Positions 31,988-40,508 of a stretch of 64,000 bases of DNA are shown here, in pieces. The stretch covers positions 62,001 through 126,000 of the forward strand of contig NZ_LQPM01000005.1 in the NCBI RefSeq assembly GCF_002101815.1, given 5' to 3'. Source of the stretch: Mycobacterium paraense. GTDB lineage: Bacteria; Actinomycetota; Actinomycetes; Mycobacteriales; Mycobacteriaceae. The translations under genes were made by a program, and so were the position numbers. Under the pieces are notes generated by a model. The model was given only the letters and a program-made list of their open reading frames with translations, was not told where the DNA came from and did no database searches. Position 1 is the stretch's first letter. Every line of letters begins with the position of its first letter.

Positions 31988-32950
31988 ATGATTGAGCCGA
32001 CCCTCGCGCGACCGAGCATCGACCCGGCGCTGAAAATGTTGCTCGATTCGTTCCCGATGACCTTCAACGCCGCCGACGGTGTCGAGGTCGCGCGCTCGAG
32101 GCTGCGGCAGCTCAAGGTGCCGCCGGAACTGTTACCTGATATGCGCACCGAGGAGCGGACGATCGGTCACGGCGAGCTGACCGACATTCCCGTGCGGATC
32201 TATTGGCCGGCCAGCGATCGCGAGGCCCTGCCCGTCGTCGTCTTCTACCACGGCGGCGGCTTCTCGCTGGGCGACCTGGAGACCCACGACCCCGTCGCCC
32301 GCGCGCATGCCGCCGGCGCCGAGGCCATCGTGGTGTCCGTCGACTACCGGCTGGCCCCCGAGCATCCCTTTCCCGCCGGGGTCAACGACTGCTGGGCCGC
32401 GCTGCGGTGGGTCGCCGAAAACGCCGCCGGGCTGGGCGGCGACCCGGCCCGGATCGCGGTCGCGGGCGACTCGGCGGGCGGCAACCTCGCCGCCGTCATG
32501 GCCCACCTGGCCCGCGATAACGGCGGGCCGGCGCTCGCGTTCCAGTTGCTGTGGTACCCGGTGGTCACGGCGGACCTGTCGCTGCCGTCGCACACCGAGA
32601 ACGCCTATGCGCCCATCCTCGATCGCGACGTGATCGAGGCCTTCCTGTCCTGGTACCTGCCCGATCTGGAGATCACCGATCCCGGGGCGCTGCCGATCAC
32701 CCTGGCCCCGGCCAATGCGGACGACCTGTCCGGTCTGCCGCCCGCCTTCATCGGGATCGCCGAGCACGATCCCCTGCGCGACGACGGGTCCCGCTACGCC
32801 GAGCTGCTCAACGCCGCGGGCGTTCCCGCCGAGCTGAGCCACGAGCCCGACATGGTGCACGGGTATGCCAGCTTCTCGCTGGTGATTCCGGCCGCCGCCG
32901 AGGCCACCAACCGCGGGCTGTCCGCGCTGCGGAACGCGCTGCACAGCTAG
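31988..32950 (+). CDS. lipH: HSL-type esterase LipH (NlhH)
   Basis: A 320-residue paralogue of LipI with the same triad: [22 protein letters not shown] and MVHGYASF. M. tuberculosis LipH (Rv1399c, NlhH) is a well-characterised carboxylesterase preferring short acyl chains. The ATG at 31988 matches its N-terminus (MTEPTVARP in M. tuberculosis, MIEPTLARP here); the frame extends upstream without coding value. It converges on the AraC gene with no gap. The toxin-antitoxin pair vapBC10 and PE_PGRS25, present here in H37Rv, are missing. Confidence 0.93.
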   Translation: MIEPTLARPSIDPALKMLLDSFPMTFNAADGVEVARSRLRQLKVPPELLPDMRTEERTIGHGELTDIPVRIYWPASDREALPVVVFYHGGGFSLGDLETHDPVARAHAAGAEAIVVSVDYRLAPEHPFPAGVNDCWAALRWVAENAAGLGGDPARIAVAGDSAGGNLAAVMAHLARDNGGPALAFQLLWYPVVTADLSLPSHTENAYAPILDRDVIEAFLSWYLPDLEITDPGALPITLAPANADDLSGLPPAFIGIAEHDPLRDDGSRYAELLNAAGVPAELSHEPDMVHGYASFSLVIPAAAEATNRGLSALRNALHS

Positions 32951-33973
32951 CTAGCCGCGGCGCGAATACTCGCTGGGCGCAACGCCGTACCAGCGCTTGA
33001 AGGCATGCGAGAACGTCGAAACCTCGGTGTAGCCCAGCCGGGTGGACACCTCTTCGACCGTGAGCCCGACGTTGCGCAACAGGTCGACCGCCAGCGCGGA
33101 GCGCGCCTCGTTCAGCAAGGCCCGAAACGACGTGCCCTCCTCGGCGAGGCGCCGCCGGAGAGTTCGCGGATGAACGTCGAGTTCGGCGGCGACGTCGGGA
33201 AGCGTTGGGAACAAGGCGGATTCGCGGAACAGCTTGCTGCGCACCAGCGCGGTGATTCCCTGGCGGCGCTCGCTGCTCTGCATCAACAGGTCGCATTGGG
33301 CCATGCACATTTCCAGCGTGTGGCGATCGGCCTGCGGGAGCGGCTCGTCGAACATGGCGCGCGGGAAGTACAACCGGTTGTGCGCCCGGCCGAACCGGAC
33401 CTCGTGGACCGGCACCAGTTCGAGCAGCGGTCGCAGCAGCTCCTCGTCGACGGCGAGGTCCGCCAAGACCTCGTCGGCGTACTTTTCGGCCACCGGCAGC
33501 GCGAAACCGGCTGTGGTCGCGATGATTCCGGCGATGTCGCGTTCGATGAAGAAGGCCTGCACGTCGGCGGGCAGGTGACCGGCCTGCAGCTCGATCAGGT
33601 ACCCGTCGGCCGTTTCGAACAAGGCGAGGTCGATCTGCATCATGGTCAGCGCGAAGTACCGCATGGCGATCGAGAACAGCTCCCGCAGGGTGCCGCAGGA
33701 CATCACCGCGAACCCGAACAGCCCGAAGTGGGTGAGCATGAATCGGCTGCCCACGTCGACCCCGATGCCCGCGTCATCGAGCCGGGCCAGCACCCGGCGC
33801 ACCGCCTCGATCTCGTCGAGCGCGCTGACCATCGCGTCCGCCCGATGCAGGTCGGCCGGGTCGATCGCGGTGCCCGCCAACACCTCGCTCGTCGGCACCC
33901 CGCGCTCGTTGGCCACCTCGCACAACACCCGGGTGGCGTACACCGGGTGACTCAGCGTCAAAAGATCTCGCAC
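32951..33973 (-). CDS. AraC-family regulator, Rv1395-like
   Basis: A 340-residue regulator with an N-terminal OruR/ArgR-type arabinose-binding-like domain (residues about 20-200) and a C-terminal double helix-turn-helix ([22 protein letters not shown] and [27 protein letters not shown]). Its M. tuberculosis counterpart, Rv1395, activates the divergent cyp132 gene and represses itself. The GTG at 33973 is the natural family start. A 21-bp-phased direct repeat lies in the 76-bp gap to the P450 gene, as expected for an AraC operator. The effector is unknown; a lipid-like substrate of the cluster is plausible. Confidence 0.88.
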   Translation of the reverse strand: MRDLLTLSHPVYATRVLCEVANERGVPTSEVLAGTAIDPADLHRADAMVSALDEIEAVRRVLARLDDAGIGVDVGSRFMLTHFGLFGFAVMSCGTLRELFSIAMRYFALTMMQIDLALFETADGYLIELQAGHLPADVQAFFIERDIAGIIATTAGFALPVAEKYADEVLADLAVDEELLRPLLELVPVHEVRFGRAHNRLYFPRAMFDEPLPQADRHTLEMCMAQCDLLMQSSERRQGITALVRSKLFRESALFPTLPDVAAELDVHPRTLRRRLAEEGTSFRALLNEARSALAVDLLRNVGLTVEEVSTRLGYTEVSTFSHAFKRWYGVAPSEYSRRG

Positions 33974-33978
33974 CGGCC

Positions 33979-34011
33979 TGTCCTAAACTCCCAACTCCTT
34001 GTCCGATACTC
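33979..34011 (+). promoter_or_regulatory. AraC-type direct-repeat operator
   Basis: TGTCCTAAACTC (33979-33990) and TGTCCGATACTC (34000-34011) match at 10 of 12 bases and begin exactly 21 bp apart, two helical turns. This is the classic layout for an AraC dimer. The site lies between the regulator start and the P450 -10 hexamer, just upstream of its -35 zone. Confidence 0.6.
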
Positions 34012-34037
34012 TCATTACCGGCCGCCGCCGTCATCCA

Positions 34038-34043
34038 TACAGT
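34038..34043 (+). promoter_or_regulatory. leaderless-type -10 box of the P450 gene
   Basis: TACAGT ends 6 bp before the ATG at 34050, so transcription would begin at or next to the start codon. The AraC direct repeat ends 27 bp upstream, consistent with activation. Confidence 0.5.
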
Positions 34044-34049
34044 GGAGTC

Positions 34050-35438
34050 ATGGCGACCCTCAGCGTTGAGCGCCCATCCGCGGGACCGGCCACCCGGCTG
34101 AGCTCCTGGACGATGACCCGCGAGGCCCTCACCGTCGGATTCGATGTGGGCGAGCGCTTCGTCGGCCGCCTACGCGGCAACGACATCGCGCGATTCCGTT
34201 GCGCGGGAAGGCGTTTCGTATCGATCAGCCACCCCGACTACGTCGACCACGTCCTGCACGAGGCCCGGCTGAAATACGTCAAGTCCGACGAGTACGAGCC
34301 CATCCGCGCCACCGCGGGCGTCAACCTGCTGACCGACGAGGGCGATTCCTGGGCGGCGCACCGCGCCACGCTGAACCCCACCTTCGCCCGGCGCCACCTC
34401 AACGGGATCGTCGACCTGATGATCGACCCGATCATCGAGGTCACCGGCGCCCTGCAACCCGGCACCCCCTTCGACATCCACGAGACCATGGTCGAGGCGA
34501 CGCTGCGGGTCGTCGCCAATTCCCTGTTCAGCCAGGACTTCGGGCCGTTGGTGCAGAGCATGAACGACCTGGCGACGCGCGGCCTGCGGCACGCCGAGCG
34601 GCTGGAGCGACTCGGGCTGTGGGGCCTGATGCCACGCGCGGTCTACGACGCGCTGCACTGGTTGGTGTTCTCCGGCGTCCGCATGCCCCCGCCGTTGCGC
34701 GACATCCAGAACATCACGCTGACCCTCGACCGGGCGGTCAACGCGGTGATCGACCACCGGCTGGCCCACCCGACCGACTCGGGGGACCTGCTGAACGTCT
34801 TGCTGCGCGCCGACGGTGGAAGCTGGCCGCGGCAACGGATCCGCGACGAGGCCCTGACGTTCATGCTTGCCGGCCACGAAACCACCGCGAACGCGATGTC
34901 GTGGTTCTGGTACCTGATGGCGCAGCACACCGAGGCGCGGGACCGGATGCTCGCCGAGATCGACGACGTGCTGGGCGCCCGCCGCCCCACGTCGGAAGAC
35001 CTGACGAGGTTGCCGTGGACCACCGCCTGCCTGCAGGAGGCGCAGCGCTACTACTCGGCGGTGTGGACCATCGCCCGGCGCGCGATCGAGGACGACATCA
35101 TCGGCGGGCACCACATCCGGCCCGGGACCACCATCCTCATCCCGATCCACCACATTCACCACGACCCGCGCTGGTGGCCCGACCCGGAAACCTTTGACCC
35201 GCGCCGGTTTTGCCCGCCGGACAAGAACCGCCCACGCTCGGCCTACCTGCCGTTCGGCGGCGGCCGGCGGATCTGCATCGGGCAGAGCTTCGCGCTGATG
35301 GAGATGGTGCTGATGGCCGCGATCATGAGCCAGCGCTTCGCCTTCGACCTCGCATCGGGCCGTCCCGTCGAACCCGAAGCAACGCTGACCCTGCGGCCCA
35401 AGCACGGCATCCACGTCATCGGAAGCGAGCGCGCATGA
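34050..35438 (+). CDS. cyp132: cytochrome P450, CYP132-like
   Basis: A 462-residue P450. The I-helix AGHETTANA, the ExxR in EAQRYY, and the heme loop FGGGRRICIGQSFALMEM (axial Cys) are intact. It needs an external electron donor; no ferredoxin gene is adjacent. It belongs by order and similarity to Rv1394c, whose substrate is unknown; CYP132 resembles fatty-acid hydroxylases. The ATG at 34050 agrees with the CYP132 length and with the -10 just upstream. The stop overlaps the monooxygenase start (ATGA), so the two oxidations are co-expressed. Confidence 0.9.
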   Translation: MATLSVERPSAGPATRLSSWTMTREALTVGFDVGERFVGRLRGNDIARFRCAGRRFVSISHPDYVDHVLHEARLKYVKSDEYEPIRATAGVNLLTDEGDSWAAHRATLNPTFARRHLNGIVDLMIDPIIEVTGALQPGTPFDIHETMVEATLRVVANSLFSQDFGPLVQSMNDLATRGLRHAERLERLGLWGLMPRAVYDALHWLVFSGVRMPPPLRDIQNITLTLDRAVNAVIDHRLAHPTDSGDLLNVLLRADGGSWPRQRIRDEALTFMLAGHETTANAMSWFWYLMAQHTEARDRMLAEIDDVLGARRPTSEDLTRLPWTTACLQEAQRYYSAVWTIARRAIEDDIIGGHHIRPGTTILIPIHHIHHDPRWWPDPETFDPRRFCPPDKNRPRSAYLPFGGGRRICIGQSFALMEMVLMAAIMSQRFAFDLASGRPVEPEATLTLRPKHGIHVIGSERA

Positions 35439-36913
35439 AACCCGACTACGACACCCTGATCGTCGGCGCGGGATTCTCCGGCATCGGCACCGCGATCAAG
35501 CTTGACAAGGCCGGGCTGTCCAACTACCTCGTGCTCGAGGCGGGCGACGGGGTCGGCGGGACCTGGCACTGGAACACGTATCCCGGTATCGCCGTGGACA
35601 TTCCGTCGTTCTCCTACCAGTACTCCTTCGAACAGAGCCCGCGCTGGTCACGGACCTACGCGCCCGGCCGCGAGCTCAAGGCCTACGCCGAGCACTGCGT
35701 CGACAAATACGGCATCCGCTCGCGGATCCGGTTCAACACCAAGGTGCTCTCCGCCGAGTTCGACGACGAACGCCACCTGTGGCGGGTGCAAACCGATCCC
35801 GGCGGAGAACTCACCGCCCGGTTCCTGATCAGCGCCAGCGGCGTGCTCACCGTGCCGAAGCTCCCGGACATCGACGGCGTGGACTCCTTCGCCGGCATCA
35901 CCATGCACACCGCGCGGTGGGACCACAGCCAGGACCTGACCGGCAAGCGCGTCGCGATCATCGGCACCGGCGCCTCGGCCGTGCAGGTCATCCCCGAGAT
36001 CGCACCGATCGTCGCCCACCTCACGGTGTTTCAGCGCTCCCCGATCTGGTGCTTCCCCAAGTTCGACGTGCCGCTGCCGGCGCCGGTCCGCTGGGCGATG
36101 CGGATCCCCGGCGGCAAGGTCGTGCAGCGGCTGCTCAGCCAGGCGTTCGTCGAGCTGACCTTCCCGCTCGCGGCGCAGTACTTCACGGTCTTCCCGCTGG
36201 CCAAGCGGATGGCGTCGGCCGGAAAGCGCTACCTGCGCCAGCAAGTCACCGACCCGGCCGTCCGCGAGCAACTCACGCCGCAGTACGCGGTCGGCTGCAA
36301 GCGGCCGGGCTTCCACAACGACTACCTCGCCACCTACAACCGCGACAACGTCCGGCTCGTCACCGAGCCGATCGACAAGGTCACACCCGCCGCGGTGGCC
36401 ACCACCGACGGGGAAACCCACGAGATCGACGTGCTGATCCTGGCCACCGGCTTCAAGGTGATGGACACCGACAACGTCCCCACCTTCTCGGTCACCGGCA
36501 GCGGCGGCAAGTCGTTGAGCGCGTTCTGGGACGAGCACCGGCTGCAGGCCTACGAGGGCGTCAGTGTCCCCGGATTTCCCAACATGTTCAGCGTGTTCGG
36601 TCCCTACGGGTACGTCGGCTCTTCGTATTTCGCGCTCATCGAGACCCAGACGCACCACATCGTGCGGTGCCTCAAGCGGGCCCGGCGCGACGGCGCCACC
36701 CGCGTCGAGGTCACCGCCGAGGCCAACGAACGGTACTTCGCCGAGATGATGCGCAAGCGGCACCGGCAGATTTTCTGGCAGGACAGCTGCAAGCTGGCCA
36801 ACAGCTACTACTTCGACAAGAACGGCGACGTGCCGCTACGCCCGGCGACCACGCTGGAGACCTACTGGCGCAGCAGGCGATTCGACCTCGACGACTACCG
36901 CTTCACCGCCTGA
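35435..36913 (+). CDS. flavin-containing Baeyer-Villiger monooxygenase, Rv1393c-like
   Basis: A 492-residue FAD/NADPH monooxygenase. The FAD site GAGFSGIG is near residues 10-17; the NADPH site GTGASA is near 175; between them sits the Baeyer-Villiger fingerprint FAGITMHTARWD (FxGxxxHxxxW[P/D]). Such enzymes turn ketones into esters or lactones, and some activate thioamide drugs such as ethionamide. The length equals Rv1393c. The start overlaps the P450 stop. It converges on the GMC oxidase. The esterases LipI/LipH, a few kb left, could open the ester products. Confidence 0.88.
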   Translation: MKPDYDTLIVGAGFSGIGTAIKLDKAGLSNYLVLEAGDGVGGTWHWNTYPGIAVDIPSFSYQYSFEQSPRWSRTYAPGRELKAYAEHCVDKYGIRSRIRFNTKVLSAEFDDERHLWRVQTDPGGELTARFLISASGVLTVPKLPDIDGVDSFAGITMHTARWDHSQDLTGKRVAIIGTGASAVQVIPEIAPIVAHLTVFQRSPIWCFPKFDVPLPAPVRWAMRIPGGKVVQRLLSQAFVELTFPLAAQYFTVFPLAKRMASAGKRYLRQQVTDPAVREQLTPQYAVGCKRPGFHNDYLATYNRDNVRLVTEPIDKVTPAAVATTDGETHEIDVLILATGFKVMDTDNVPTFSVTGSGGKSLSAFWDEHRLQAYEGVSVPGFPNMFSVFGPYGYVGSSYFALIETQTHHIVRCLKRARRDGATRVEVTAEANERYFAEMMRKRHRQIFWQDSCKLANSYYFDKNGDVPLRPATTLETYWRSRRFDLDDYRFTA

Positions 36914-36923
36914 GCGATCGAGA

Positions 36924-38546
36924 TCACCTGCGCCCCTGCAAAATCCCCTCGATGTTGCGTTCCGCCAGCGCGGTGATCGACATGAACGGGTTGCAGCCCA
37001 GATAGCCTGGCAGCAGCGACGCGTCGTTGACGTAAAGCTTGTCGTAGCCCTTCACCCGGCCGTATCCGTCGGCGGCCCTGCCCCTGACCACCCCGCCCAT
37101 CGGGTGAACGGTGTTGGGCGCGAACGCCGTTCCCTCGAAGAGGTCGTCGCGGTAGTCCACGCCGTTGGTCTGCGTCACCTTGTCGAAGACCAGGCGGGCC
37201 CGCTCGCGCAGGTGTTCCGTGTGGTCGTCCGGCCAGTCGATGGCGATCGAGTCCTTGGTGCGGTCGTAGACGATGTTCGCGCGGTCGCCGGTGCGTACCA
37301 TCACGTAGTAGCCCAGCGCGAGCGTCTCCACCGGCAGGGGAAGCGAGAACATGCTCGCGTACACCGGGTTGTCCGGATCGTCCCTGCCGTCGAGGTTGAT
37401 CATCCCCAGCAGCGACTGCTGGGTGCCCGCCGGGTCGGTGGGCTGCAGCATGTGGGAGACCATGATGTCCCCGTTGTTGCCGTACCCGCGGCCGACCTCG
37501 TCGCTCAGGTGGGGCAGCGTCCCCGTCTCGCGGGCCCGCAGCAGGATCTCGTTGGTACCGAGCACCCCGGCGCTGAGGAACAGCTCGTCGCAACCGATTT
37601 CGGCGCGGGAGACGACCTTGCCGAACCGGTCGATCTCGAGGGTGGACACCACGTATTCGCCCGAGGGCTCGCGCCGGACGCCCGTCACCTCGGTGAGCGG
37701 CTTGAGCGTGACCTTCCCCGTCGCCAGGGCCGCCGCGATGTAGGTCTGATCGACGCTGCCGAACCTGCCGTAGTTGTTGCCGTACTGCTGTTCGAAGTTC
37801 AACGCCGAGCGCGGAACCAGTCCCGCCTCTTCGCGCTGCATGTAGTCGAACGAATAGGCGCTGCCGTTGTAGTCGACGCGGTAACCGGCGGCCTCCGCGT
37901 ACTTTCGGCCCACCCTGGCGTATTGGAACCACGGCGTGCTCTCGAACCAGTCCATGTCGCGGTAGCTGATCCGCAGCATGGATTTGGCGCGTTCGATGTA
38001 GGTCCCCAGGAAGGCGTCGGGATCGATGTCGGGGAAGGTGGCCCGGACCTGATCAGGGGTGGGGATGGCCGCGATCGCGGCGTTGACCATCGATCCGCCG
38101 CCAACGGCCGTGCCGCGGAACACCGCGTGGGCGCCGTGCACCACCTTCTCGCAGATCCCGGCCTGGACGGGCTGGGTCGACGGCGAGTGCTTGGCCACCT
38201 GCGCGACCGACACGCCGCGATACGACGGCACCAGGCTCGGCGGGACGGACGTGAACCACCCGGCGCGGTTGTCCGGGGGCACCATTCGCGAGAAGCGCTT
38301 CCCGTCTGCGTCGGGGGTGTTCCACCACCTGCCCTTTTCCAGGATCAGCGTCTCGATGCCGGCCTGGCCGAGCCGCAACGCCGACACCCCGCCGCCGTAC
38401 CCGCTGCCGACCACGATCGCCCGGTAATGCGGGCGCAGCGCGGTCGCGTCCGCCCGCCGCGTGCCCAGTTCGACGGCGCCGGCACCGAGGGCGCCCGCGG
38501 CGACACCCGCGGCGGCACCAAGAAAGCGTCTCCGCGAGAAAGCCAT
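36924..38546 (-). CDS. GMC oxidoreductase, cholesterol-oxidase type, Tat-exported
   Basis: A 540-residue FAD-dependent GMC enzyme. The N-terminus has a twin-arginine signal (SRRRFLGAA, then an Ala/Gly-rich core), so export is likely. The FAD motif GSGYGGG is near residues 47-53; RGTAVGGGSMVN binds the pyrophosphate; the active-site HPMGG (His) and NPFMS (Asn) near the C-terminus are kept. The sequence aligns from memory along its length with the non-covalent cholesterol oxidase of Streptomyces (YMQREEAGLVPRSAL, AALATGKVTL). The position of that enzyme's Glu361 appears to hold Ser here. The ATG at 38546 has GGAGGC upstream. It is divergent from alkB across a 88-bp operator-rich gap. Confidence 0.85.
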   Translation of the reverse strand: MAFSRRRFLGAAAGVAAGALGAGAVELGTRRADATALRPHYRAIVVGSGYGGGVSALRLGQAGIETLILEKGRWWNTPDADGKRFSRMVPPDNRAGWFTSVPPSLVPSYRGVSVAQVAKHSPSTQPVQAGICEKVVHGAHAVFRGTAVGGGSMVNAAIAAIPTPDQVRATFPDIDPDAFLGTYIERAKSMLRISYRDMDWFESTPWFQYARVGRKYAEAAGYRVDYNGSAYSFDYMQREEAGLVPRSALNFEQQYGNNYGRFGSVDQTYIAAALATGKVTLKPLTEVTGVRREPSGEYVVSTLEIDRFGKVVSRAEIGCDELFLSAGVLGTNEILLRARETGTLPHLSDEVGRGYGNNGDIMVSHMLQPTDPAGTQQSLLGMINLDGRDDPDNPVYASMFSLPLPVETLALGYYVMVRTGDRANIVYDRTKDSIAIDWPDDHTEHLRERARLVFDKVTQTNGVDYRDDLFEGTAFAPNTVHPMGGVVRGRAADGYGRVKGYDKLYVNDASLLPGYLGCNPFMSITALAERNIEGILQGRR

Positions 38547-38575
38547 CCCTGCCTCCGGTCCAAGCAAACTGTGAT

Positions 38576-38611
38576 TTAACTAACCGCGTGTTAAGCATAC
38601 CTGAAGTATGC
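38576..38611. promoter_or_regulatory. two adjacent inverted repeats between the GMC oxidase and alkB
   Basis: TTAAC/GTTAA spans 38576-38594 with a 9-bp centre. GCATAC/GTATGC spans 38595-38611 with a 5-bp centre. They abut with no gap. Both are AT-rich relative to the genome and cover the expected -35 zone of alkB, so repression by a dimeric (TetR-like) protein is likely. No tetR gene is in the window beside them. Confidence 0.5.
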
Positions 38612-38620
38612 GAAATAGGC

Positions 38621-38626
38621 TATTGT
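38621..38626 (+). promoter_or_regulatory. leaderless-type -10 box of alkB
   Basis: TATTGT ends 8 bp before the ATG at 38635. The hexamer and spacing support the ATG at 38635 over the in-frame ATG at 38608, which lies inside the inverted repeat. Confidence 0.45.
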
Positions 38627-38634
38627 ATGTAGAC

Positions 38635-39915
38635 ATGACAGGTGACCGGCTGTCAATTCGACCGTCAGAATGGTATGGGACGCGTGTGCCACTTTGGTCT
38701 CGCCTAGGGGCCGTCTGCCGACGAGAGGCCTCCGCCGAGCGCTGGAAGCGGCCCAAGAAATACCTGTGGCTGCTGGCCGCGGCCGTCCCCGCGCTGATCT
38801 TCCCCTGCTGGTTGGCGGCTCAGCGCACCGGTTTCGGCGTGTTTTGGTGGGGCGTCCCCATCCTGGCGTTCGTGATCATTCCCGTCCTGGATCACCTGAT
38901 GGGCCCCGACGTCACCGACAACCCCGACGAAAGCGTCCTCGCCTGGCTGGAGACCAACCGGTTCTACCGCTGGGCCACCTATCTCTACCTGCCCAACCAG
39001 TACCTGTCGCTGGTGTTCGCCTGCTGGCTGTGGAGCGGCGGTGGTTGGGTCAGCATGGGTTTGGCCGACAAAGTGGGACTGATGGCGACGGTCGGCCTGG
39101 TCGGCGGGCTGGCGATCAACGCCGCGCACGAATTGGGACACACGCGCATCCAGGCGGAACGCCGCCTGAGCAAGGTGGCGCTCGCACAGACCTGCTATGG
39201 GCACTTTTACGTCGAACACAATCGCGGGCACCACGTTCGCGTCGCGACCCCCGAGGACCCGGCCAGCGCGCGCCTGGGCGAGCACCTCTACGCCTTCATC
39301 CCGCGGTCGGTGCTCGGCGGCCTGCGCTCGGCCTGGCGGCTCGAGGCGGACCGGCTGGCCGGCATGGGCAAATCCCGCTGGTCGCTCAGCAACGACGTGC
39401 TCAACGCGTGGCTGATGAGCGCCGCGCTGTTCACCGTCCTTTCGGTGTGGTTCGGCCCCGTCGTGCTGCCGTGGCTGATCGGCCAGGCGATCATCGGCTT
39501 CTGCCTGCTGGAGACCGTCAACTACATGGAGCACTACGGGCTGCGGCGGCAGAAGCTGCCCAGCGGCCGCTACGAACGGGTCCGGCCGGCGCACAGTTGG
39601 AACAGCAGCTCGGTGATCACGAACGTCCTGCTGTTCCATCTGCAGCGGCATTCCGATCACCACGCCAACCCGCTGCGCCCGTACCAGGTGCTGCGCCACG
39701 TCGACGAGGCGCCGCAGCTGCCGAGCGGGTACAGCGCCATGCTGCTGGTGGCGTTGCTCCCGCCGCTGTGGCGCCGGGTGATGGACCCGCGGGTGCTCGA
39801 CTTCTACGGCGGCGACGTCCGCCTGGCCGCGCTCAAGCCCGGCGCTGACCGTCCCCGGCCGGCGCTACGCTTTCAGGCGTGGCCAAGGAGTTTGCGCGTC
39901 TCGATGAGTCGCTGA
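38635..39915 (+). CDS. alkB: alkane 1-monooxygenase AlkB
   Basis: A 426-residue integral membrane di-iron hydroxylase. All His boxes are present: HELGH (about residues 165-169), HNRGHH (195-200), NYMEHYG (296-302) and QRHSDHH (337-343), spaced by four to six hydrophobic helices. AlkB oxidises medium- to long-chain alkanes at the terminal carbon with electrons from rubredoxin; no rubredoxin gene follows, so the donor must be encoded elsewhere. The C-terminus is basic. The PPOX gene starts inside its last 37 bp. I recall the M. tuberculosis alkB elsewhere (Rv3252c), so this is probably a second copy or a relocated gene. Confidence 0.9.
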   Translation: MTGDRLSIRPSEWYGTRVPLWSRLGAVCRREASAERWKRPKKYLWLLAAAVPALIFPCWLAAQRTGFGVFWWGVPILAFVIIPVLDHLMGPDVTDNPDESVLAWLETNRFYRWATYLYLPNQYLSLVFACWLWSGGGWVSMGLADKVGLMATVGLVGGLAINAAHELGHTRIQAERRLSKVALAQTCYGHFYVEHNRGHHVRVATPEDPASARLGEHLYAFIPRSVLGGLRSAWRLEADRLAGMGKSRWSLSNDVLNAWLMSAALFTVLSVWFGPVVLPWLIGQAIIGFCLLETVNYMEHYGLRRQKLPSGRYERVRPAHSWNSSSVITNVLLFHLQRHSDHHANPLRPYQVLRHVDEAPQLPSGYSAMLLVALLPPLWRRVMDPRVLDFYGGDVRLAALKPGADRPRPALRFQAWPRSLRVSMSR

Positions 39916-40448
39916 GGGAGTTCATCGCGGATCAGGCCGTCTTCTTCGTTGCCACCGCGCCCGCCGAAGGCGGCCGAATCAACCTCTCCCCCAAGGGCTA
40001 TCGCGACACGTTCGTGGTGCTCGACGAGCACACCGTCGCGTATCTCGATCTGTTCGGCAGCGGCGTCGAAACGATCGCGCACCTGCGCGACAACGGCCGG
40101 ATCACGATCATGTTCTGCTCGTTCACCCGCAACTCGCGCATCCTGCGGCTGTTCGGCAACGGGCGCGTCGTGCGCCCGGACGCCGCCGAATTCCCGGTCC
40201 TGCTAACGCGTTTCGGAGGCGCGCACGCCGGCGTTCGGGCCGTCATCGTCGTCGAGCTCGAACGGATCGCGGACGCCTGCGGATTCGCGGTGCCCTACTA
40301 CGAGCTCGTCGACGAGCGCCCGGTCCTCGACGCCCATCACGGCAAGGCGTCCGATGAGGCCTTCGCGCGGTTGACCGAACGCAACCGGCGCAGCATCGAC
40401 GGGCTGCCCGCACTGGACGCCGACCACCCGGTTCCGCCCCGAACGTAA
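39879..40448 (+). CDS. pyridoxamine 5'-phosphate oxidase-like FMN protein
   Basis: A 189-residue split-barrel flavoprotein of the PNPOx-like superfamily (QAVFFVATAP, then GGRINLSPKGY, then FCSFTRNSRILRLFGNGRVV). Members bind FMN or F420 and act as reductases or on heme and other substrates; the substrate here is unknown. The GTG at 39879 matches the usual start (MAKEFARLDESLREFI) and overlaps the end of alkB by 37 bp in another frame, so translation may be coupled. No membrane spans. Confidence 0.82.
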   Translation: MAKEFARLDESLREFIADQAVFFVATAPAEGGRINLSPKGYRDTFVVLDEHTVAYLDLFGSGVETIAHLRDNGRITIMFCSFTRNSRILRLFGNGRVVRPDAAEFPVLLTRFGGAHAGVRAVIVVELERIADACGFAVPYYELVDERPVLDAHHGKASDEAFARLTERNRRSIDGLPALDADHPVPPRT

Positions 40449-40508
40449 CGCTTCGCCCGCCTCGACCGATGGTTGTGCCAGGCGGGGGTCGACGGAAAGG
40501 GACCGACG

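Noticed and set aside
36914..36923. Terminator between the convergent monooxygenase and GMC genes
   Set aside because: Only 10 bp separate the stops, with no inverted repeat.
38608..38634. Upstream ATG start for alkB
   Set aside because: It falls inside the GCATAC/GTATGC repeat and upstream of the better -10; the ATG at 38635 fits the family start better.
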